NCBI GenBank assembly: GCA_963753955.1
Contig: CAVWEM010000008.1
Coordinates: 310,001-374,000, forward strand
Direction: 5' to 3'
From: Methylumidiphilus sp963753955
Lineage (GTDB): Bacteria; Pseudomonadota; Gammaproteobacteria; Methylococcales; Methylococcaceae
Length of the DNA: 64,000 bases
Of the stretch, positions 1 to 8,452 are shown one piece after another. Made by a program: the position numbers and the translations under genes. The notes beneath the pieces are model-generated. The model was not told where the DNA came from and did not search any database. It worked only from the letters and a program-made list of their open reading frames with translations. The stretch's first letter is position 1. Each line of letters opens with the position of its first letter.

Positions 1-135
1 CCGGGCTATGTCGAAACCGTGCTGGCCGACGCGGGCTTTAAGATTTGCACCATTGACAATGAAACCCTGCGGAAAGAGGCCGGTGTGCCAGTTTCGGGCT
101 TGCTGGTGACGGCCAGCAAGCTTGCTGAAAATTAG
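1..135 (+). CDS. C-terminal end of a probable TPR-type SAM-dependent methyltransferase (partial)
   Basis: The window opens inside a reading frame that runs from base 1 to a TAG at 133-135 and encodes the last 44 residues of a protein. The tail contains the string LRKEAGVPVSGLLV. This resembles the C-terminal strand of predicted TPR-containing methyltransferases (COG4976 type), where a Leu-Arg-Lys-Glu-Ala-Gly motif precedes the final strand. No catalytic motif is visible because the gene body lies outside the window, so the assignment rests on the tail alone. Confidence 0.5.
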   Translation, partial: PGYVETVLADAGFKICTIDNETLRKEAGVPVSGLLVTASKLAEN

Positions 136-255
136 GCCGCAAAAGCTGGACTCCGGTTGGGCAGGCTTGTGGAGCCGGATGTCGGCTGATATTCTGATCC
201 TATGCCTTAGCCAATCGTCCTCTGCGGGTGATCGGCTGTCCCCAGAGTAAACGCC

Positions 256-804
256 ATGCCATCCATCGCGCTCAGTTGCCATCCGTCCACGCCTGGCGAG
301 GCCATCTTCGGCCTTGAGGTGAGGCCGCATGTCAGCGGCAAGACACTCTCGCTGCGATACACACTGGCAGGCGATATCGACGCCCTGCGCTTTCCGGCAC
401 CCGGCCCGCCGCAACGTGCCGACGGACTCTGGCAAGACACCTGCTTCGAGGCTTTCCTCAAGGCGCAGGAACCGCTGGCGGGCTACTACGAGTTCAATTT
501 TTCCCCGTCCGGCACTTGGGCGATCTATCGTTTCGATGCTTATCGAGTGGGGATGGAGGCCGTCTCGGCGACTGAACCCCCCGCCATCAGCCTACGCCAC
601 AACGCCGGGCGGTTTGAATTGGATGCGCTGATCACGCTGGACGGCCTGCCGATGCTGGCGGAAACCACAGACATTCGCCTAGCCTTGTCCGCCGTCCTCA
701 AAGACAAGCTTGGCAGGGTTTCCTATTGGGCTTGCGCACATCCGCCGGGAAAACCGGATTTCCACCACCCGGATAGTTTTGTCTGCACACTCGGCCAGCG
801 TTGA
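256..804 (+). CDS. DOMON-like domain protein
   Basis: This encodes 182 residues without a signal peptide or membrane segment. The pattern of beta strands with the central motifs GLWQDTCFEAFL and YYEFNFSPSGTWAIYRFD matches the gammaproteobacterial DOMON-like family of single-domain proteins. Those are related to haem- or sugar-binding beta sandwiches, but their role is unknown. The ATG at 256 fits the usual length of the family. The gene stops only 74 bases before the DUF1343 gene, so the two may be cotranscribed, although a REP-type palindrome lies between them. Confidence 0.75.
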   Translation: MPSIALSCHPSTPGEAIFGLEVRPHVSGKTLSLRYTLAGDIDALRFPAPGPPQRADGLWQDTCFEAFLKAQEPLAGYYEFNFSPSGTWAIYRFDAYRVGMEAVSATEPPAISLRHNAGRFELDALITLDGLPMLAETTDIRLALSAVLKDKLGRVSYWACAHPPGKPDFHHPDSFVCTLGQR

Positions 805-805
805 G

Positions 806-852
806 AATCCATCAATGCTCCACCCCAACCCCTCTCCCCACGGGGATATGGG
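806..852. repeat. REP-like palindromic repeat (CCCTCTCCC family)
   Basis: A C-rich/G-rich imperfect palindrome sits between the DOMON-like and DUF1343 genes. Related copies occur at about 3818-3855, 13117-13160, 41205-41250 and 45836-45870. All share a pyrimidine-rich arm ending in CTCTCCC and a purine-rich arm beginning GGGAGAGG or a close variant. This copy is the most degenerate. Confidence 0.5.
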
Positions 853-878
853 GTTTTCTCGCTTCCAAGGAAACACCC

Positions 879-2084
879 ATGCAATTCGGCCTAGACCGCT
901 TACTCGACACCCCTGCCCTGCGCAAACCGCTGGCGGGTCGCCGCGTCGCCTTGCTCGCCCATCCGGCTTCGGTGACGGCGGGCCTGGCCCATGCCCTGGA
1001 CGCGCTGGCCGAGGTCGGCGACATCAGGCTATCCGCCGCCTTCGGCCCCCAGCACGGACTGCGCGGCGACAAGCAGGACAATATGGTCGAATCGGAGGAT
1101 TTCCACGATCCTGCCCATGGCATCCCGGTGTTCAGCCTGTACGGCGAGGTCCGCCGCCCCACTGCGGGCATGATGGACAGCTTCGATGTGCTGCTGGTCG
1201 ATCTGCAAGACCTGGGTTGCCGGATCTACACCTTCATCACCACCCTGCGCTATGTGCTGGAGGAAGCCGCCAAACACGGCAAGACGGTCTGGGTCTTGGA
1301 TCGGCCCAATCCGGCGGGCCGTCCGGTCGAAGGCTTGCGCCTGCGCGAGGGCTGGGAGAGCTTCGTCGGCGCGGGGACTTCGCCCATGCGGCACGGACTC
1401 ACCCTGGGCGAACTGGCCCGCTGGTTTGTGGCGACGCTGCGCCTGGATGTGGATTATGCCGTCATCGCGATGGAAGGCTGGCAACCGACGGAAGCACCGG
1501 GCTATGGCTGGCCGCTGGGTGGACGCACCTGGATCAACCCCAGCCCCAACGCACCCAACCTGTCGATGGCGCGTTGCTACGCAGGCACCGTCATGCTCGA
1601 AGGCACGACCCTGTCCGAAGGACGCGGCACCACCCGGCCTTTGGAACTGTTCGGCGCGCCGGACATCGACGCGGACAAAATCCTAGCCGAGATGCACACC
1701 TTGGCCCCGCACTGGCTGCAAGGCTGCCGTTTGCGCCCCTGCTGCTTCGAGCCGACCTTCCACAAACACGCGGGCCGGCTCTGCGTGGGCATCCAATTCC
1801 ATGTCGATGATCCCGCCTACAGCCATGACTCCTTCCGCCCTTGGCGCTTGCAAGCCTTGGCCTTCAAAGCGATCCGCAGGCTGTGGCCGGACTATCCGCT
1901 GTGGCGCGACTTCCCTTATGAATACGAACACGACCGCCTCGCCATCGACCTCATCAACGGCAGCGAATTATTGCGCCGGTGGGTGGACGACCCCGAGGCC
2001 ACCCCCTCCGACCTGGATGTGCTGGCCGTCGCGGATGAGGACTCATGGCAGGAAGAACGGGAGGCAGTGCTGCTTTATCGGTGA
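879..2084 (+). CDS. DUF1343 / NamZ-like exo-beta-N-acetylmuramidase family protein
   Basis: The product is 401 residues starting at the ATG at 879, which has an AAGGA ribosome-binding site about 7 bases upstream. An upstream start at 801 would translate the REP palindrome and is unlikely. Family motifs are clear: FGPQHGLRGDKQDNM near residue 50, SLYGEVRRPTAGMMD, LLVDLQDLGCRIYTFI, DRPNPAGRPVEG and EGTTLSEGRGTTRP. The family (PF07075) includes NamZ, which removes terminal N-acetylmuramic acid from peptidoglycan fragments. I see no obvious signal peptide, so a cytoplasmic recycling role is possible. Function is inferred from the family. Confidence 0.85.
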   Translation: MQFGLDRLLDTPALRKPLAGRRVALLAHPASVTAGLAHALDALAEVGDIRLSAAFGPQHGLRGDKQDNMVESEDFHDPAHGIPVFSLYGEVRRPTAGMMDSFDVLLVDLQDLGCRIYTFITTLRYVLEEAAKHGKTVWVLDRPNPAGRPVEGLRLREGWESFVGAGTSPMRHGLTLGELARWFVATLRLDVDYAVIAMEGWQPTEAPGYGWPLGGRTWINPSPNAPNLSMARCYAGTVMLEGTTLSEGRGTTRPLELFGAPDIDADKILAEMHTLAPHWLQGCRLRPCCFEPTFHKHAGRLCVGIQFHVDDPAYSHDSFRPWRLQALAFKAIRRLWPDYPLWRDFPYEYEHDRLAIDLINGSELLRRWVDDPEATPSDLDVLAVADEDSWQEEREAVLLYR

Positions 2085-2468
2085 TTTTCGTCCAGCCCAT
2101 CCAACGCCAAATTCAGGCCCAGCACATCAACCCTGGCCTCCACGGACACCCACCGTTTTGGCGCGAAGCGGTTTGTTGATCCTAAATTCGGCAGCTAGCG
2201 GTTCCAAATCCCGCTTTTAGGTTGATGGGTCGATGCGCAAACTTTATCAGCCGCCTAATATAGGCGATTTCCATGGAAACCTCCTGGGAGTTAATAACCG
2301 AAAGTCCATACTATCGGCCTCGGCCTATTGCAAGCAAGGATAGGTTGCAGAACACCAAGCAAAGCGCCGGTATAAATCAAAGGGAAAAATATAAAATAAT
2401 GTAAAAATGCGGACAATATTGTAAACTCACGGCCATCGCTTATTTTCTGTTCATGGCAGTGGATCAAG
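2085..2468. other. Intergenic region, no gene seen
   Basis: These 384 bases carry no ORF with coding character. The second half is clearly more A+T-rich than the flanking genes, especially about 2370-2420, and probably holds the promoter of the TAXI-type gene that starts at 2469. I could not assign convincing -35/-10 boxes. Confidence 0.5.
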
Positions 2469-3785
2469 ATGCGACGTAGTTGGGCGAAATACATGGCGAT
2501 TGGCGGGGCTTGCGTCTTGGGCCTAGGCCTCATTCTCACATTGTGGCTGAACTCGGGACTGGCCCGCTGGACGCTGCGGGTGGCGACTGGCCCATCATTG
2601 GAGGGAGGCCCGCTTTTTCTGACCGCAATCAACCAGGTCTTTGCCGAGGAGCGCCCGCATGTAAGGCTCCAGCGCGTCCAGAACGACACCCTGGAAGCCA
2701 GCGCCAAGGCACTGGAAAACGGCGAGGCCGACCTTGCCATCGTCCGCAGCGACATCGCCATGCCCAAGAACGGCCTGACGATTGCCATCTTCCGGCGTGA
2801 CAGCCTGGTCCTGATCGTGCCGGCGCATTCGCCCATCGACAGCCTGCAAGGGCTGGCCGGCAAAAAAGTCGGCCTGCTCAAAGAGGGCATCCCAGGGCAA
2901 GACGAGCATTTGGAGCACTTGCTGGATGCGATTTTGGGCTTTTACAATATCGCCCCGCACCGTGTGAGCCGCGAGTTCCTGTCCGCCGACGAGATCGGCG
3001 GGGCGATAGTCAAAAAACAGGTCGCAGGCATCTTGGCACTGGGGCCGGAAAGCCCCGGCCCGATAGCCAAGGCGATTGCCGCTGTCGCCCACGCCACGAA
3101 ATCGCTGCCGAAATTGATCGGCGACAAGCAGGCGGAGGCGATGGCCAAGCGCCTTCCCGGCATGGAATCGACCGACATTCCAATGGGAGCATTCGGCGGC
3201 GCGTCGCCGCTGCCGGAAGAGGATTTGACGACGCTGGCGGTGACCTACCGCCTGGTCGCCCGCTATTCGCTGCCGGATTTCGTTGCCGGGGAAGTGGCGC
3301 GCTTGGTGATGCTCGCCAAGGCAAGACTCCTCTCAAGCTCCCCCCTTGCGATGCAGATTGAGGCACCGGACACCGAAAACACCGACGGCCTGCCGGTACA
3401 CCCCGGTGCCGCCGCGTTTTTTAGCGGCGAGCAGGCCTCTCTGGTGGACAGCGCTACGAGCATCTTCTATCTAGGTTCGATTTTCTTAGGCATCTTCGGC
3501 TCAGGGTTCGCCTGGTTGATAGACTACTGGAAAAATCCAAAATCGAATGAAAGCGCAATGGATATTGACCGGCTTATTTCGATCATGCATGAGGCCCGCA
3601 ACGCCAGCCCGGAGGCGCTTGAAACCCTGGAAGATGAAATTGACGGGATTGTGGCGCGGGCCTTGGGACAGGGCGGGGCCAAAGCCCTGGACGCCGATCA
3701 GTTGAATGTCCTGTCCATCGTCATCCGCCAAGCCAGGCAGGCCATCGACAAGAAGCGGAATGCGGGACGGGTTGACAGGCTTTGA
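2469..3785 (+). CDS. TAXI-family TRAP transporter solute-binding protein, membrane-anchored
   Basis: The product is 438 residues. An N-terminal hydrophobic segment (about residues 8-27) is followed by the strand LRVATGPSLEGG, typical of TAXI/NMT1-type periplasmic binding proteins, and the central lobe motif GLAGKKVGLLKEGIPG. Near residue 330 a second hydrophobic segment (STSIFYLGSIFLGIFGSGFA) is followed by roughly 85 charged, helical, probably cytoplasmic residues. This two-anchor arrangement differs from a free periplasmic receptor. No TRAP permease subunit is adjacent, so the protein may act as a tethered sensor rather than a transport receptor; that role is inference. Confidence 0.75.
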   Translation: MRRSWAKYMAIGGACVLGLGLILTLWLNSGLARWTLRVATGPSLEGGPLFLTAINQVFAEERPHVRLQRVQNDTLEASAKALENGEADLAIVRSDIAMPKNGLTIAIFRRDSLVLIVPAHSPIDSLQGLAGKKVGLLKEGIPGQDEHLEHLLDAILGFYNIAPHRVSREFLSADEIGGAIVKKQVAGILALGPESPGPIAKAIAAVAHATKSLPKLIGDKQAEAMAKRLPGMESTDIPMGAFGGASPLPEEDLTTLAVTYRLVARYSLPDFVAGEVARLVMLAKARLLSSSPLAMQIEAPDTENTDGLPVHPGAAAFFSGEQASLVDSATSIFYLGSIFLGIFGSGFAWLIDYWKNPKSNESAMDIDRLISIMHEARNASPEALETLEDEIDGIVARALGQGGAKALDADQLNVLSIVIRQARQAIDKKRNAGRVDRL

Positions 3786-3817
3786 CGTGATAGGCGGCGG
3801 CAGTAAAACGACACAAC

Positions 3818-3855
3818 CCCCCCTCTCCCCTAAGAGAGGGCCGGGGTGAGGGCAA
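3818..3855. repeat. REP-like palindromic repeat (CCCTCTCCC family)
   Basis: Imperfect palindrome between the TAXI-type gene and the next ORF, with a CCCTCTCC arm and an AGAGAGGG arm followed by GGGGTGAGGG. It belongs to the same family as the copies near 806, 13117, 41205 and 45836. It lies about 8 bases before the next start codon, so it could influence the mRNA leader. Confidence 0.6.
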
Positions 3856-3862
3856 TAAAAAC

Positions 3863-4573
3863 ATGAAATGGCCATTCTCCTTCAAAAAGAAACCTGGCAA
3901 TGGCGACGACGGGCTGATCGAGCGCTACAAGGATTTCCGTGCGGCCGCGCTCGAATTCAATATGGCGCTGATCAAGCAACTGCCCAAGGCGGCGGTGCCG
4001 GAATGCGGGAAGAAACTCGGGATATTCAAGGCCGGCACCTTGATCTTGAACAACGATGACGAAATCGCCATCCTGTACGACTATTGTCTTTACCATTATC
4101 GGCGTGACGGTAAAAACACCATCGAGCGTCATCAGGAAAACTCCCTACCGCCGGAATCCATGGAAATGGCTCTATTGCAGGCGATGCGGGCCGCTTACTA
4201 TTCGCTGTTCAAGATTGTGGATATCCATCCCCATAAAGGTGCCAGCCTGCTGGACTTGGTCAGTGGAGAGACTATCGACTTGCTGGACATCGGCTTGAGC
4301 GGGACAGGAAGCCCAGGGATCATCCTGACCGGAAGAATCCTGCCGATGCCCGGTTTCAACATGTCTTCGGGGACGCTGATACCCTTGCCTGAACCGGTGT
4401 ACGAGGAAAAGATCAAGCCCGTCATCCGCAAATTCATGAAATCCGCAGAACCCGGCCCCAAGCCTAAATTATCGGCCGGTCAGGAGGCCGCGTTCACGGC
4501 GGAGATCATCCGCGTCGCCCTACATGCGGGCGGGTCGGACAATGTGTTTTACACGGATGTTGAGCATGGATAA
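3863..4573 (+). CDS. Hypothetical protein
   Basis: The ORF encodes 236 residues. The N-terminus is strongly basic (KWPFSFKKKPG) with no signal peptide, and the rest is a soluble alpha/beta sequence with no motif I recognise. The start ATG follows the REP-type palindrome closely and has no strong ribosome-binding site. It ends 35 bases before the convergent pRiA4b-like gene, with a short hairpin between them. I cannot propose a function. Codon use looks like that of its neighbours. Confidence 0.6.
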   Translation: MKWPFSFKKKPGNGDDGLIERYKDFRAAALEFNMALIKQLPKAAVPECGKKLGIFKAGTLILNNDDEIAILYDYCLYHYRRDGKNTIERHQENSLPPESMEMALLQAMRAAYYSLFKIVDIHPHKGASLLDLVSGETIDLLDIGLSGTGSPGIILTGRILPMPGFNMSSGTLIPLPEPVYEEKIKPVIRKFMKSAEPGPKPKLSAGQEAAFTAEIIRVALHAGGSDNVFYTDVEHG

Positions 4574-4580
4574 TGTGGCT

Positions 4581-4600
4581 CCATGGACGGCGATCCATGG
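4581..4600. terminator. Possible bidirectional hairpin between convergent genes
   Basis: CCATGGA and TCCATGG form a perfect 7-bp stem around a 6-base loop in the 34-base gap between two convergent stop codons. There is no T-run, so intrinsic termination is not certain. Confidence 0.35.
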
Positions 4601-4607
4601 CAGCGAA

Positions 4608-5291
4608 TCAATACGGCGGCTCCGCCGGCCCCTCATAACCGCACAATCCCAGGCGCGGCGAATTCACTAAGCGGATGGGCTCGCCGTAGTTGTCATGGGG
4701 ATGGTTTTCCGCATGGAGGTCGCATAACGTTCCCTCAGCCTCGTCCTCGATCACGCATTCCATGCACAACCAAGCGGCAGGTTGCTGGCATTCCTGGCAT
4801 TCGTAGGCCGGCGGCACATTGCGTATCAACAGGGTGATCGGATGGGAAGTGACAGGCTTGCCCTCGCGCACATCGACCATTTTTATCAAGCACACCGACT
4901 CGGTTCCGAAGTCGTAAATATGGGTGATTTCGCGTTGGTATTCCAAAGCCTTGCCTAGGGTGCTGCCCATGCTGATTTCCAAGCCACCCCAGCCGCCATA
5001 AGAAAACTGGCTCATGTGGCCGCAGCATTCCAGCCAGATTTCCCGCAAATAGTGATCCAGATCTTTCATCTTGGCCGAGCCGCGCATTTCCAAGTCCAGC
5101 CAAAATTGCGGCTGGCCGTCCGCCTGCACCCGCAGATGGTAGAGGGTCTCGCTTTTTCGTTTGGTGCCAGCGGCCTTGGCGCTGGCGTCTTGCCAAGCCG
5201 CGCAAGCCGCCAGATGCCGGGCGGCGCCGTTCTTGGCGAATTCCTGTCCGCAAAAAGCACATTTGCCCTTGGATTGTTTGGCGCGGGCCAT
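4608..5291 (-). CDS. Plasmid pRiA4b ORF-3-like protein with putative zinc-binding Cys clusters
   Basis: The product is 227 residues from the ATG at 5291, which has an AGGAGA site just upstream; a longer frame to 5357 lacks one. The N-terminus has a C2H2-like cluster (CAFCGQEF followed by HLAAC). The core motifs LYHLRVQADG, FWLDLEMRG and ITHIYDFGTES match the pRiA4b ORF-3 family (PF07929), of unknown function and common on mobile elements. A second Cys/His cluster lies near the C-terminus (CQECQQPAAWLCMEC, then CDLH). Two metal-binding modules framing this domain suggest nucleic-acid or protein binding, which is inference. Confidence 0.7.
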   Translation of the reverse strand: MARAKQSKGKCAFCGQEFAKNGAARHLAACAAWQDASAKAAGTKRKSETLYHLRVQADGQPQFWLDLEMRGSAKMKDLDHYLREIWLECCGHMSQFSYGGWGGLEISMGSTLGKALEYQREITHIYDFGTESVCLIKMVDVREGKPVTSHPITLLIRNVPPAYECQECQQPAAWLCMECVIEDEAEGTLCDLHAENHPHDNYGEPIRLVNSPRLGLCGYEGPAEPPY

Positions 5292-5420
5292 TAGATTTTC
5301 TCCTGATGGGGGTATAAGCCATGGATGCCAATCGGATGGCAAAAATTTTTGCCACATTCCGTGCGATTATATTACACCGGTGAGTGCGAGAAACTGAAGC
5401 CACGATATTTAGGAGAGCCT

Positions 5421-7853
5421 ATGAGAACCCATGCGATGATACCCGTCCTCGGCCTAGTGCTGGCGGCGCTTTTTTCCAATCCGGCGGCCACCGCCGAAAC
5501 CCTGGATCGCACGGTGCTGCCGATCCCCGAGCCGACACCCCCGCACAGCACCACGCTTGATGCCCGCGAGGCCACGCCGCCGCCACGTTTCCAGGTCACA
5601 GCCCCCGAAGGCGCGCCCAATGTGATGATCGTGCTGATCGACGACATGGGCTTCGGCATGTCCGGTGCCTTTGGCGGGCCGATCCAGATGCCCACGGTGG
5701 AGCGCCTGGCCAACCAAGGCTTGCGCTACAACCAGTTCCACACCACCGCGCTGTGTTCGCCGACCCGTACTGCCTTGCTGAGTGGCCGCAACCACCATAT
5801 GAACAATATGGGCGGCATCACCGAAGTTGCGACCAGTTTTCCCGGCAACACCGGCCAGCGTCCAAACAATGTCGCCCCGCTGGCCGAAATGCTAAGGCTG
5901 AACGGCTACAGCACCGGCTTCTTCGGCAAGAACCACGAGACCGCCGCCTGGGAGGTCAGCCCGTCCGGCCCGACCGACCGCTGGCCGACCCGCTCCGGCT
6001 TTGACAAGTTCTACGGCTTCATCGGCGGCGAGACCAACCAGTGGGCGCCGCTGCTGTATGACGGCTTGAGCCAGATCGAAACGCCCAAGGATCCGCGCTA
6101 CCACTTCATGACCGACATGACCAACCAGGCCATCGGCTGGATGCGCTACCAAAAAGCGCTCACGCCCGACAAGCCGTTCTTCATCTACTTCGCGCCGGGG
6201 GCCACCCATGCGCCGCACCATGTGCCGAAAGAGTGGATCGCCAAATACAAGGGCAAGTTCGACCAAGGCTGGGACAAGCTGCGCGAGGAAACCTTGGCCC
6301 GCCAGATCAAGCTGGGCGTGGTGCCGGAAGGGACTCAACTCGCCCCCAAGCCCGCCGCCATCAAGGACTGGGACAAGCTTTCGGCTGACGAGAAGAAGCT
6401 GTTCGCCCGCCAGATGGAGATCTACGCGGCGTTCGGCGAATACGCCGACACCGAGATCGGCCGGCTGGTCGATGCCGTCGGCGACATGGGCCAGCTCGAC
6501 AACACCCTGGTGTTTTATATCGTCGGCGACAACGGCACCAGCGCCGAAGGCGGCATGAACGGCGTGTTCAACGAAATGACTTATTTCAATGGTGTGCAGG
6601 AAAGCGTACAAGATGTGCTCAAACACTACGACGAGTTGGGCGGGCCGATGACCTACGCGCACATGGCCGCCGGCTGGGCCGTGGCGGGCGACACGCCGTT
6701 CACTTGGACGAAGCAGGTGGCCTCCAATTTCGGCGGCACCCGCAATGGCATGGTGGTGCATTGGCCCAAGGGCATCAAAGCCAAAGGCGAGGTGCGGACG
6801 CAATTCCACCATGTCATCGACATCGCCCCGACCGTGCTGGAAGCCGCCAAGCTGCCCGAGCCAAAATCTGTCAACGGCACGGTGCAAGAACCCATCGAAG
6901 GGGTCAGCCTGGCCTACAGCTTCGACGACGCCAAAGCGGCCGACCGGCACACGACGCAATATTTTGAGATGATCGGCAACCGCGCCCTCTACCACGACGG
7001 CTGGTTCGCAGGCACCATCCACAAGGCACCCTGGGAAGCGAAGCCGCGCGCGACGCTCGCTGAGGATAAATGGGAACTTTACGACACCCGCGCCGACTTC
7101 AGCCTGGCCCATGACCTCGCTGCGCAGAACCCGGCCAAGCTGAAGGAATTGCAGGATCGGTTCATCCAAGAAGCCATCAAGTACCGGGTGCTGCCCATCG
7201 ACGACCGCAGCATCGAGCGCCTCAACGCCAAGCTGGCCGGGCGTCCCGACCTGATGGCGGGGCGCACGTCGCTGACCGTCTATCCTGGCATGAAAGGGCT
7301 GTCGGAGAATGCCTTCATCAACATCAAAAACACCTCGCACACGATCACCGCCGAATTGGAAATCCCCAAAAAAGGGGCCAAGGGTGTGATCCTGGCCCAA
7401 GGGGGCCGGTTTGGCGGCTGGAGCCTTTATCTGAAAGACGGCAAGCCGGTCTACGCCTACAACTTTCTTGGCCTGAAGCGCTATGCCATCGCCGCCGACC
7501 AACCGCTGCCGCCCGGCAAAGCCAGCCTGCGTTTCGAGTTTGCCTATGATGGCGGCGGGCTGGGCAAGGGTGGCTTGGGGACTTTGTCGATAAATGGGCA
7601 GAAACTGGCGCAAGGGCGGATCGAGCAGACCCAGCCCATGGCCTTCTCCATCGACGACGCGGCGGATGTCGGCGAAGACGACGGCACGCCGGTGACCGAG
7701 GACTACAAAGAACGGGATAACCGGTTCACCGGCACGATCCAAAAAGTGACGGTCGCTTTGCAAGCGCCGAAGCCGGCGGCGAAGCTGGCGCGGACGAAGC
7801 CAAAAAATCCGCCGATTTCGAGAGGGCGATGCAGGATTGATAGGCGAGCGTAG
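5421..7853 (+). CDS. Secreted type I sulfatase (arylsulfatase)
   Basis: The product is 810 residues from the ATG at 5421, with an AGGAGA site 5 bases upstream and a signal peptide ending near residue 25 (NPAATAET). Metal ligands appear in VLIDDMGFG (about residues 71-79). The sulfatase signature CSPTRTALLSGR starts at Cys112, the residue matured to formylglycine. The large size and the C-terminal beta-rich region after residue 600 match the Pseudomonas AtsA-like group. No formylglycine-generating enzyme is in the window, so activation would depend on one elsewhere. The last residues are basic and low-complexity, and the stop codon lies in the first bases of an intergenic repeat, suggesting that the repeat redefined the 3' end. 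Confidence 0.9.
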   Translation: MRTHAMIPVLGLVLAALFSNPAATAETLDRTVLPIPEPTPPHSTTLDAREATPPPRFQVTAPEGAPNVMIVLIDDMGFGMSGAFGGPIQMPTVERLANQGLRYNQFHTTALCSPTRTALLSGRNHHMNNMGGITEVATSFPGNTGQRPNNVAPLAEMLRLNGYSTGFFGKNHETAAWEVSPSGPTDRWPTRSGFDKFYGFIGGETNQWAPLLYDGLSQIETPKDPRYHFMTDMTNQAIGWMRYQKALTPDKPFFIYFAPGATHAPHHVPKEWIAKYKGKFDQGWDKLREETLARQIKLGVVPEGTQLAPKPAAIKDWDKLSADEKKLFARQMEIYAAFGEYADTEIGRLVDAVGDMGQLDNTLVFYIVGDNGTSAEGGMNGVFNEMTYFNGVQESVQDVLKHYDELGGPMTYAHMAAGWAVAGDTPFTWTKQVASNFGGTRNGMVVHWPKGIKAKGEVRTQFHHVIDIAPTVLEAAKLPEPKSVNGTVQEPIEGVSLAYSFDDAKAADRHTTQYFEMIGNRALYHDGWFAGTIHKAPWEAKPRATLAEDKWELYDTRADFSLAHDLAAQNPAKLKELQDRFIQEAIKYRVLPIDDRSIERLNAKLAGRPDLMAGRTSLTVYPGMKGLSENAFINIKNTSHTITAELEIPKKGAKGVILAQGGRFGGWSLYLKDGKPVYAYNFLGLKRYAIAADQPLPPGKASLRFEFAYDGGGLGKGGLGTLSINGQKLAQGRIEQTQPMAFSIDDAADVGEDDGTPVTEDYKERDNRFTGTIQKVTVALQAPKPAAKLARTKPKNPPISRGRCRIDRRA

Positions 7854-8097
7854 GTCGGGCGCATCTTTTCGCGCCCGACAACCCAGGAGAATATTGGGCA
7901 ACAAAAAGGCGTTGCCCGACCCGGCTATGCTGGCTTTTTGTGTGCCCACCGATTCCAGCAGCATATTTCGTCGCCAATTCCGCGTGGGTAAACGATTTAT
8001 ATCAGTATGTAGGTTAGGCAACAGCTTTATCGTTGCCCAACATTTCCATGATCAAGGCACTGTCGGGCGCGAAAAGATGCGCCCGACCTACAGGGCT

Positions 8098-8290
8098 CCG
8101 GATTGGTAAATGCCGCGATATTCAGGCATTTCGAGGTTTGGTTGTGGATCGGTGCGGTTAGTCGATGCAAGCCAAGCGTAGGGTGCGGTGAGCTTGCGAA
8201 CCGCACCAATCGGCGCAGGAAATGGTGCGGTTCGTTCCTCACCGCACCCTACGACATTGCCGAATTACCGCACCTTACCGCGTTACGACA
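8098..8290 (+). repeat. Long inverted repeat, copy 1
   Basis: This stretch matches the reverse complement of about 14648-14835 with only scattered single-base differences, for example in the segments reading GATATTCAGGCATTTCGAGG and GAACCGCACCAATCGGCGCA. Internally it contains the inverted pair TAGGGTGCGGTGAG / CTCACCGCACCCTA, so each copy can itself fold. The two copies flank 6.4 kb containing the damaged PEPCK-like and malic enzyme genes. Confidence 0.75.
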
Positions 8291-8318
8291 TTGCCGAATT
8301 ACCGCACCTTACCGCGTT
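8251..8318 (+). repeat. Two perfect tandem 34-bp units
   Basis: The 34 bases at 8251-8284 are repeated exactly at 8285-8318. The inverse copy of this repeat near 14648-14681 has only one such unit, with one base change, so the duplication happened after the two long repeats separated. Confidence 0.85.
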
Positions 8319-8452
8319 ACCAGCAATGTAGGTCGAGCGCGTCTTTTTGCGCCCGATATTTCGCGGGGATCGTCGGGCGACTATAAAGCCGCCGCCCAAC
8401 CTACCCGGCTATCAGGCTGAACATTGAAATGAGGCGCGACGCGCCCCCTGGC

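Larger units (their letters stand above)
7854..8450. repeat. Repeat-packed intergenic region
   Basis: About 600 bases with no gene, built of several repeat units. A GTCGGGCGC/GCGCCCGAC hairpin spans 7854-7879. GTTGCCCGACC-type units lie near 7900-7922 and 8010-8040. An inverted GGGCGCG/GCGCCCGACC unit lies at 8066-8094. From about 8098 begins one copy of the roughly 190-bp sequence repeated in inverse orientation at 14648-14835. A further GTAGGTCGAGCGCG unit lies near 8328. Related units recur near 17327 and 59350. Confidence 0.75.

Noticed and set aside
3786..3862. Intrinsic terminator after the TAXI-type gene
   Set aside because: The palindrome is better explained as a member of the REP-like family found at four other places, including inside genes, and it lacks a T-run.
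5892..8021. Very long open frame (709 codons) on the minus strand opposite the sulfatase gene
   Set aside because: It is a GC-rich shadow of the sulfatase codons: no domain, no ribosome-binding site, and the plus strand has a complete sulfatase.
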